This document shows, in pieces, positions 58,147-64,000 of a stretch of 64,000 nt of DNA (positions are counted from its first letter, which is position 1; each line of letters begins with the position of its first letter). Where the stretch lies: NCBI RefSeq assembly GCF_000172555.1, contig NZ_ABOX02000010.1, forward strand, positions 124,001 through 188,000. Direction: 5' to 3'. Position numbers and translations under genes: made by a program. The stretch is from Pedosphaera parvula Ellin514. GTDB taxonomy: Bacteria; Verrucomicrobiota; Verrucomicrobiia; Limisphaerales; Pedosphaeraceae. Below the pieces are notes generated by a model. That model worked only from the letters and a program-made list of their open reading frames with translations. It was not told the DNA's origin and did no database searches.

Positions 58147-59265
58147 ATGAAGATCACCAGCATCGAAACCATCCCCATCAAGGTTCCCATCAAACCTGAG
58201 TTTGCCATCCGCAGCGGTCGCGGTGGTTCCCACGTGGTCTCCCCTTTTCTGCTGGTCAAGGTGCATACCGATGCCGGCATCACCGGTCTCGGTGAAGTTT
58301 CCTGCACCCCGCGCTGGAGCGGCGAAGACCAGGTTTCCGCCGCCCATTTCATCAAAACTTATCTAGCCCCATTGCTCGAAGGTGAAGACCCAAGGCAAAT
58401 CGAATCTCTGACGGCCAAATTCCGCCTCGGTGTCGCCGGAAATTTCTTCACCAAATCCGGAATCGAAATGGCTCTCTGGGACATCGCTGGCAAAGCCGCT
58501 GGCAAACCGGTTTACGAACTTCTCGGCGGCACAGTGCGCGAATTCATCCCCACCAAATGGTCCGTCTCCGGACAGGAACCCGACAAAGCCGCCGACATCG
58601 CCCGCTGGGCCGTCGCTCAAGGCTTCAAAGCCATGAAGGTAAAAGTCGGCATCGAACCCGACAAGGATGTGGCCCGCGTCGCCGCCGTTCGCGCAGCCAT
58701 CGGTTCACAAATAAAACTCGGAGTGGACGCCAATGGCGGCTGGTCCCGGGAAGTTGCGGCTTCGACAATTGAACGACTATACGCCTCTTCCATCTACTTC
58801 GCCGAACAACCCATTCCGCCCGAAGACTTGTTGTATCTCCCGGAACTGCGCAAGCAACTCAAGGTTCCCATCATCGCCGACGAAAGCATTTACTCACTCC
58901 AGGACGCCATGACTCTGGCCCACCTGCAGGCTGCGGATGTTTTCTCCATCTATGTTGGCAAAGCTGGCGGTATCGGCCCCGCACGCAAAATCGCTCAGTT
59001 CGCCGAATCTGTCGGATTAAAATGCACCGTCGGCAGCAACCTTGAACTGGGTATCGGCAGTGCCGCCATGATTCACCTCGCCATTGCTACTCACGCCATT
59101 GACGCCGAATCCTATCCTTGCGACATCATCGGCCCCATGTTCTACGAAGACGATATGCTGGTGGAACCGCTTCCCATCGTAGCGGGCAAAGCCCAACCAA
59201 ATTCCAAACCCGGCCTCGGCGTCGAACTCAACGAAAAGACAGTGGAAAAATACCGCGTCTGTTAG
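58147..59265 (+). CDS. Mandelate racemase/muconate lactonizing enzyme family protein
   Basis: The 372-residue enolase-superfamily protein has the catalytic KxK (Lys164-Lys166, MKVKVGIEP), metal ligands Asp194 (GVDANGGW), Glu220 (FAEQPI) and Asp245 (IADES), and Lys272 (YVGKAGGIG). This is the MLE-subgroup pattern, with Lys at both active-site ends. Such enzymes racemise, cycloisomerise or dehydrate carboxylates. It ends the symporter operon 9 nt after the ceramidase-like gene. Substrate unknown. Confidence 0.88.
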   Translation: MKITSIETIPIKVPIKPEFAIRSGRGGSHVVSPFLLVKVHTDAGITGLGEVSCTPRWSGEDQVSAAHFIKTYLAPLLEGEDPRQIESLTAKFRLGVAGNFFTKSGIEMALWDIAGKAAGKPVYELLGGTVREFIPTKWSVSGQEPDKAADIARWAVAQGFKAMKVKVGIEPDKDVARVAAVRAAIGSQIKLGVDANGGWSREVAASTIERLYASSIYFAEQPIPPEDLLYLPELRKQLKVPIIADESIYSLQDAMTLAHLQAADVFSIYVGKAGGIGPARKIAQFAESVGLKCTVGSNLELGIGSAAMIHLAIATHAIDAESYPCDIIGPMFYEDDMLVEPLPIVAGKAQPNSKPGLGVELNEKTVEKYRVC

Positions 59266-59270
59266 TTGGC

Positions 59271-59340
59271 CTTAAGGGCTGAAAGCCTGGCCATGTTACA
59301 GCCTGGACTGAAGCGCGATAGCGCTGAGGCCCAGGTAAAC
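59271..59340. repeat. Single diverged copy of the 183-bp hairpin repeat
   Basis: AAGGGCTGAAAGCC, GTTACAGCC and the final AGGTAA agree with the units at 19389-19950. The main stem instead uses CCTGG (59302-59306) / CCAGG (59331-59335) and AGCGC (59312-59316) / GCGCT (59321-59325). Both arms changed together. Confidence 0.75.
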
Positions 59341-59461
59341 GCTTTTTAATCACCTACACTTTGCCGACTCCGTCGGCGCGAGCTCAGCGAGCATCTCCAA
59401 TCGTTCCCACCAACCAGCGGACCAAACCCACAAATCCAAATCCTTCAACCACCTGACAATC

Positions 59462-59935
59462 CTAATCCGCCCGTTCCACTCTCAACACCTGCGGTCCTTC
59501 CCATCTTGATCGCCGACACGCCTTCGCAAAATCCACCCAATCATATTTCCAATCACCAGGAATGCGCGCGAACAAACTGCAATGCGTCGGCACACCTTCA
59601 TGCGCCCGCAACACCACCCCACGTCCATAAACCAATACCAATTCTGCCACCGGCTTCTTCGCTCCCGCCACTCCACTACTGCCGTCGTAAAAGAATAGCA
59701 ACTCTCCCGGCAGCGGCAATTGCGCCATGTTTTCCGCCGGCATCGGCTGGGGATTATCCAGCATCACAAACACCTCTGCGCCGGAATACATCCCGTGAAT
59801 GGTCTTTCCCTCAATCGGCAAATTTTCCCAGATGTGCTTGCACACATTCGGTGCCTCGTCATCCAGCATCTCCGCGATGACCGATTCACCGGTGTTAACG
59901 TAGGTAAGTTTTATTTTGCGACGCGTTACTGACAT
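59462..59935 (-). CDS. DUF3830 cyclophilin-like protein
   Basis: The 157-residue protein resembles the DUF3830 family: MLDDEAPNVCKHIWENLPIE at the start, PGELLFFYDG and VLVYGRGVVLRAHEGVPTHC later, in a beta-barrel of cyclophilin-like type. No enzymatic role is established. It follows the enolase operon on the other strand and may relate to the same metabolite, though nothing proves it. Confidence 0.7.
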   Translation of the reverse strand: MSVTRRKIKLTYVNTGESVIAEMLDDEAPNVCKHIWENLPIEGKTIHGMYSGAEVFVMLDNPQPMPAENMAQLPLPGELLFFYDGSSGVAGAKKPVAELVLVYGRGVVLRAHEGVPTHCSLFARIPGDWKYDWVDFAKACRRSRWEGPQVLRVERAD

Positions 59936-59981
59936 GGCTCCATCCTAAACATTTCGCTGGGACTGTCAAAAACTCCCGCGC

Positions 59982-60548
59982 TCACATCTTCGAAAGTACC
60001 GAAACCAGTACCGCCACCAGAATCAAACCATAAAGTCCCATCAACACCTCATAAATCACAAACAGCCATCGTACTATCGTGCCCGGTCCACGAATCTGCA
60101 CCTCCACCCATTTATCGGGATTTTCCTGAATCAATGCTATTGCTTGCGGCCCCAACCTCCACGGCAAAGCCAAATCCACCTCCGTGCCTGCAAACTTCAC
60201 GTCATAAAAACCCAGTTCCTTCTCCAGCAACGTCTTCTTCATCAGCATCTGCAGGTAATAAACGCGGTTCCGTTTCAATATATATCTCGCCGTCAGAGTT
60301 AACAGAATGCCAAGGATACTTAGAACCGCGGCCACTAACCTGGAACTTTCTCCGGCAGTCACAAATATAAGAATTAAAACAAATCCGTTGATCGTGAGAA
60401 ATAGTTTCATCCCCTTCCACACCTCATCACTGAGATAACGAAGGTGGCTGATATACTCCCGCCAAATCGCCACCTTCGTGGGACTAATCTGCTCCATCCA
60501 AACATTCGGGTCGCCATTGGGATCGCTCATGGTATTTTCGCTGCCCAT
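59982..60548 (-). CDS. Hypothetical membrane protein
   Basis: The 188-residue protein has a soluble N-terminus, two adjacent membrane helices (about 50-88, LFLTINGFVLILIFVTAG and VLSILGILLTLTARYIL), a cytosolic helical part and a C-terminal membrane helix (about 163-186). The layout recalls SLATT-like or small RipA-type membrane proteins but no family can be assigned. It lies 46 nt upstream of the DUF3830 gene on the same strand. Confidence 0.65.
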   Translation of the reverse strand: MGSENTMSDPNGDPNVWMEQISPTKVAIWREYISHLRYLSDEVWKGMKLFLTINGFVLILIFVTAGESSRLVAAVLSILGILLTLTARYILKRNRVYYLQMLMKKTLLEKELGFYDVKFAGTEVDLALPWRLGPQAIALIQENPDKWVEVQIRGPGTIVRWLFVIYEVLMGLYGLILVAVLVSVLSKM

Positions 60549-60651
60549 ATCCTAGCGTTCCCCTCAGTGCTGTCAAAACAACCCCTACCTTGAGTTTTTA
60601 TAACTTTGGACGATTATGCCACAGTTTCAAGTTGGATCAAGGTAACCGGCC

Positions 60652-61776
60652 ATGCCCGAGCAACAAACAAACAAGCCTTCTGTCCCATACTCAAGCCGCG
60701 GCGAATTTACTCATCGCGTCTGGATCGTGATTTCCTGTGTTCTGGGGACAGCCATTATTTTGCTTCTCATCTGGTTCGGGGCCGACATTCTCCTGCTGCT
60801 ATTCACCGGCATTCTTCTCGCCATTTTCCTGCGCACTCTCAGCAATTGGATCCAGGAACATACCCGGCTCGGAAAAATCCCATCTCTAATTCTGGTAATC
60901 ACCTTGCTCATCCTGCTGCTGGGCGGAGCGGGTTGGCTCATGGCCGGCCCTATTTCGGAGCAGTTCAATGAGCTTTCCAATCAAATCCCAACTGCCATCG
61001 ACAAAATCCGCCATCACCTGGCGCAATATCCGTGGGGACAAAAACTGATCGAACCAATAACGTCCGACGATATTCTCCCTCGGGCAAGAACCATCCTCGG
61101 GCAGGCAAAAGGAATCTTCAGCGTTACCTTCACTGCCATTACCGGCTTTTTCCTGATTATTTTCATCGGTCTTTACCTCGCGATGAATGCCCGTCTTCAC
61201 ATCAATGGATTTATCAAACTTTTCCCGGTCAATAAACGGCCTCGTGCCCGGGAAGTGCTGGGAGACGTTGGATCGTTATTGCAACGCTGGATTATTGGCC
61301 AACTCGTCTCCATGACCATTATCGGACTGGTCACCGGCATTGGATTGCACTTCGTCGGCGTGCCACTTGCTGGTATTCTCGGCTTCCTCACCGGCTTCCT
61401 GGACTTCATTCCTCTTGTCGGACCTTTCATTGCTGGAACCATTTCCGTCCTGCTCGCTTTCCTGATGAGCCCAACGAAAGCTCTCTACGTCCTGCTTCTC
61501 TTCGTTGCGCTGCAATTCCTGGAAAGCCACCTGCTCATCCCCATCGTTCAGAAAAAAGCCGCCGAATTGCCGCCAGTCTTAACCCTCATTGCCATGGTAT
61601 TGTTCGGCTCGCTCTTTGGCTTCATGGGCGTGCTGCTCGCCACCCCCATGCTCGCCGTCATCATGGTTTTGATCAAAAAGCTCTACATTGAAGATGTGCT
61701 CGGCGACAGGGAACCTGGTCCTGAACCAGCTACATCGCCGTCCATCCCCCGTCCACCGGAATCACAGCCCCAGTAA
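60652..61776 (+). CDS. AI-2E-family transporter
   Basis: The 374-residue membrane protein has 7-8 predicted helices with GGAGWLMAGPISEQFNELSN in the loop region, TVSVLLAFLMSPTKAL and PPVLTLIAMVLFGSLFGFMG near the C-terminus, typical of the AI-2E transporter superfamily. Members export AI-2 or act as Na+(Li+)/H+ antiporters. The C-terminal tail (PSIPRPPESQPQ) is Pro-rich and its codons overlap the convergent SDR stop by 47 nt. Confidence 0.85.
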   Translation: MPEQQTNKPSVPYSSRGEFTHRVWIVISCVLGTAIILLLIWFGADILLLLFTGILLAIFLRTLSNWIQEHTRLGKIPSLILVITLLILLLGGAGWLMAGPISEQFNELSNQIPTAIDKIRHHLAQYPWGQKLIEPITSDDILPRARTILGQAKGIFSVTFTAITGFFLIIFIGLYLAMNARLHINGFIKLFPVNKRPRAREVLGDVGSLLQRWIIGQLVSMTIIGLVTGIGLHFVGVPLAGILGFLTGFLDFIPLVGPFIAGTISVLLAFLMSPTKALYVLLLFVALQFLESHLLIPIVQKKAAELPPVLTLIAMVLFGSLFGFMGVLLATPMLAVIMVLIKKLYIEDVLGDREPGPEPATSPSIPRPPESQPQ

Positions 61777-62482
61777 TGTAGGAAGATTCATCCGATGCCA
61801 GGAACAACGCCGCCTTGCCCACCTCACGTGGCTGTCCCACGCGACCCAAAAACGTTTTGCTGATTTGCCTCTCGTAAAGCTCACTGCCAACCGGTGGCGA
61901 AATCCTCGTCGTAATCGCCCCCGGACAAATCACGTTCACCCGGATATTATGCGGACCAAAATCATAAGCCACATTTCGCGTTAGCCCCAATAACCCCGAC
62001 TTCACCGTCGTATACGCCACCGAGTTCCGTCCTCCCACCATTCCCTGCACGGAACTGATATTAATGATCGACCCGCCTTTTTGCCTGACCATGAACGGCA
62101 GCACTTCCTTCGTAAAATATTGCGTCCCCATCAAAGTCACCGAGAGACTTTTCTGCCACTCCTCCTCCGTCGCCTCCAAAGCATTGTGCCACTGTCCAAT
62201 GTAGGCTGCATTATTGCAGAGCACATCAATCCCTTTATCGGGAGTTCCCGCCATCTCAACCACACGAGCCACCTCTGCTGGCGACGAAACATCCGCGCGC
62301 ATGAAAGTTACATCCTGTCCCTTATGTCGTAACTCCGCCGCGAAGGCTTCCCCCGCACCTGCATCCAAATCCACCATGAACACCGCCGCCCCTTCCTCCG
62401 CAAAAACTTCCGCAATGCCCCGCCCAATCCCATGAGCCGCACCTGTAACAATCGCCACTTTCCCTTTTAATCTCATATCCAT
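61730..62482 (-). CDS. SDR-family oxidoreductase
   Basis: The 250-residue classical SDR has TGAAHGIGRGIAEVFAEEGA, NNAAYIGQW, the Ser of NISSVQG, YTTVK as the catalytic pair, and a C-terminal SSYITGAVIPVDGGWTAM typical of glucose-1-dehydrogenase- or KduD-like sugar dehydrogenases. It is convergent with and overlaps the AI-2E gene by 47 nt. With the SMP-30 and dehydrogenase genes upstream it suggests sugar-acid metabolism. Confidence 0.88.
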   Translation of the reverse strand: MDMRLKGKVAIVTGAAHGIGRGIAEVFAEEGAAVFMVDLDAGAGEAFAAELRHKGQDVTFMRADVSSPAEVARVVEMAGTPDKGIDVLCNNAAYIGQWHNALEATEEEWQKSLSVTLMGTQYFTKEVLPFMVRQKGGSIINISSVQGMVGGRNSVAYTTVKSGLLGLTRNVAYDFGPHNIRVNVICPGAITTRISPPVGSELYERQISKTFLGRVGQPREVGKAALFLASDESSYITGAVIPVDGGWTAM

Positions 62483-62549
62483 TCAAATCGCACACCTTAC
62501 ATCCGAAACGTGGCGGGTGCGGTGTGACACATCTCTTTCAGCAATTCCT

Positions 62550-62583
62550 ATTCGTGTTTATTCGTGTCCATTCGTGGTTAACT
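62550..62583. repeat. Short intergenic repeat, copy 2
   Basis: Three near-identical ATTCGTGT/ATTCGTGG octamers in a row end in GGTTAAC. The last two (TTCGTGTCCATTCGTGGTTA) match 54894-54929. Similar strings are frequent between genes in many bacteria. Confidence 0.6.
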
Positions 62584-62596
62584 GCTTTTTCGTAGG

Positions 62597-63472
62597 TTAA
62601 ATCGGACTCGGCCGGGGTCTAAGCTTTGTTTTCACCCGTTGATTCGCCAACAACTGACCCTGCCTTCCCATTGGCACTCGTGTGATCGTCGTCCGAGCCA
62701 GATTCGCCACGTACAACACATCGAAGTCCGGTCCGCCAAAAGCCATGTTCGTCGGACTGCCCAGCAAAATCGCAAATGGATCCCACGCAAACAGCGTCTT
62801 TTCCCGCATGGGCGTGATGCGATGAATATCATCAGACGCATAACACGATACGTAAAGATTCCCTTCTGCATCCAACGTCAACCCATCCGGAAACCGTCCG
62901 CACTCCTCCGCATAAACCTCCGGCTCTCCTGCCAAGCCATCCGGCTTCAACTCGAATCGCAGCACTCGATTTGTATTGCTCTCCACCATGAACAAAAAAT
63001 TTTCATCCACGCTCAACGCCAGCCCGTTCGCATAGCCAAACGGTCCTCCGATCACCCGCCCCTTGCCATCCGGAGTAAATCGCAGCAAGTAACCGTTGTT
63101 CTTTCTCCAGTTCCCTGAATCGGTCACGTAATAATTTCCAGCTGAATCGAAAACACCGTAATTGGGACAGATCATCTTGTGCTCACCGGCATGCGTCGCA
63201 AAAACACTCACCTCACCGGAACCGTCCACCTTCACCACTCCCAATGCTGGACAACAAACGAACAACACATCCAAAAGAGAAAATGCCAGGCCGCCGCAGA
63301 AGGCCCCCAAGTTCGCAACTGTCGTCAACTTGCCCTCGGGATCAATGCGATAAATCTGCCCCGCTTCACCTCCCGCCCATAAAAAACCCTGACGATCAAA
63401 CGCCAGGCACTCGGGATGATCCAGCCCCGTCGCAAATATTTTGAATGATTCAATCGGTATTTCTGGTTCCAT
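62597..63472 (-). CDS. SMP-30/gluconolactonase-like protein
   Basis: From ATG 63470-63472 (MEPEIPIESFKIFATGLDHP) the product has 291 residues and the six-bladed SMP-30 propeller pattern: HPECLAFDRQGFLWAGGEAG, NYYVTDSGNWRKNNGYLLRF, ANGLALSVDENFLFMVESN, and FPDGLTLDAEGNLYVSCYAS with probable Ca/Zn ligands. Such lactonases open sugar lactones. It begins 2 nt after the aldehyde dehydrogenase stop, so they are co-transcribed. Confidence 0.85.
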   Translation of the reverse strand: MEPEIPIESFKIFATGLDHPECLAFDRQGFLWAGGEAGQIYRIDPEGKLTTVANLGAFCGGLAFSLLDVLFVCCPALGVVKVDGSGEVSVFATHAGEHKMICPNYGVFDSAGNYYVTDSGNWRKNNGYLLRFTPDGKGRVIGGPFGYANGLALSVDENFLFMVESNTNRVLRFELKPDGLAGEPEVYAEECGRFPDGLTLDAEGNLYVSCYASDDIHRITPMREKTLFAWDPFAILLGSPTNMAFGGPDFDVLYVANLARTTITRVPMGRQGQLLANQRVKTKLRPRPSPI

Positions 63473-63474
63473 GC

Positions 63475-64000
63475 TTAAACGTCCGCTTTCGTCCATTGAT
63501 TATCGATTAGCCGCCACATATTCCGCACATTCTTATTTTTCAACTCTACGGGCAACGCGACTTCAGGAAAATTTTGAAAACAAATGGGCCGTGCAAATCT
63601 CTTGATCGCCTGCGTTCCCACCGACGTAGACCGCACGTCCGTGGTCGCCGGATACGGTCCGCCATGTTGCATCGAGGGACAAACTTCCACGCCGGTTGGA
63701 AAACCATTGAACACCAACCGCCCCACCTTTTGCTGCAGGATGGCAATCAAGTTGCCATATTGTGTCAAATCTACTTCCGTCCCATGAACGGTCGCGGTGA
63801 GCTGCCCCGGCATGTTTCGCGCCACTTCTTCCATTTGCTCAACCGAATCGCTCTCCACCAGCAGCGTGGATGGCCCAAACAATTCTTCGCGCAAAACTTC
63901 CTGGCTCAAAAAACTCTTCGCGTCTGTCGCAAATACCATCGCACTCGCCCGCCCATCCTGTTCCGTTGCCGATTCCCCCAGCACCCTCACGTGCGCCGTC
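63475..64000 (-). CDS. Alpha-ketoglutarate semialdehyde dehydrogenase, N-terminus beyond window
   Basis: About 175 C-terminal residues are visible; the start and catalytic Cys lie beyond base 64000. QEVLREELFGPSTLLVESDS, LVFNGFPTGVEVCPSMQHGG and TDVRSTSVGTQAIKRFARPI match the NADP-type 2,5-dioxopentanoate dehydrogenases that oxidise ketoglutarate semialdehyde to 2-oxoglutarate, the last step of non-phosphorylative pentose or uronate breakdown. The lactonase gene follows after 2 nt. Confidence 0.85.
   Translation of the reverse strand, partial: TAHVRVLGESATEQDGRASAMVFATDAKSFLSQEVLREELFGPSTLLVESDSVEQMEEVARNMPGQLTATVHGTEVDLTQYGNLIAILQQKVGRLVFNGFPTGVEVCPSMQHGGPYPATTDVRSTSVGTQAIKRFARPICFQNFPEVALPVELKNKNVRNMWRLIDNQWTKADV

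Overview
This window looks like chromosomal DNA of a Verrucomicrobiota member, probably from the Pedosphaera/subdivision 3 side. That placement is inferred from the content, not from a search. The pointers are a GloVer tandem-repeat surface protein, Tat-exported TIM-barrel isomerases, many secreted glycosidases and lectin-like propellers, an unusual EF-Tu switch I, and intergenic DNA full of hairpin repeats.

Region 1 (1-15.5 kb, all minus strand) is the classic rif-str supercluster. In transcription order it reads tRNA-Thr, tuf, terminator, tRNA-Trp, tRNA-Ser, secE, nusG, rplK, rplA, rplJ, rplL, hairpin, rpoB, rpoC, rpsL, rpsG, attenuator-like hairpin, fusA (cut by the window edge). rpoC is split by a one-base frameshift close to its 3' end. 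It is most likely a sequence error, but it lies at a UUU-C site that would support +1 slippage.

Region 2 (15.6-24 kb) holds rnhC and mutY in divergent orientation, a Tat-exported Mn/Fe superoxide dismutase, 1.4 kb of gene-free repeats (a 229-bp direct repeat and three 183-bp hairpin tandem repeats), the GloVer protein and a FAD monooxygenase.

Region 3 (24-40 kb) is accessory. It has a MITE-like repeat, a patatin-porin pair, DUF899 with a CPxC membrane protein, an ArsR-SRPBCC operon and a decayed copy of that operon which kept its operator. After these come several oxidoreductases, an Ig-bearing sugar dehydrogenase, an epoxide hydrolase-like enzyme, a PPOX flavoprotein, and a nitroreductase/DoxX unit divergent from a LysR regulator.

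Region 4 (40-55 kb) holds a GH43 enzyme fused to a seven-repeat propeller, two Tat-signal sugar isomerase-like proteins, small orphan proteins, a tight HAD/Rossmann-like/PfkB three-gene operon, an MscS channel (its first membrane helix disturbed by two compensating indels), a TauE exporter and a GH99-like protein.

Region 5 (55-64 kb) has a sodium symporter, a ceramidase-like hydrolase and a muconate-lactonizing-type enzyme in one apparent operon. It then has a DUF3830 protein, an AI-2E-type transporter, and a minus-strand sugar-acid set: semialdehyde dehydrogenase, SMP-30 lactonase and SDR.

The strongest leads are the rpoC frameshift, the diverged EF-Tu switch I, the hairpin repeat with a base-compensated distant copy, the decayed ArsR operon with a retained operator, and the HAD/Rossmann/PfkB operon. 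No CRISPR array, prophage, intact transposase or convincing defence system was seen.
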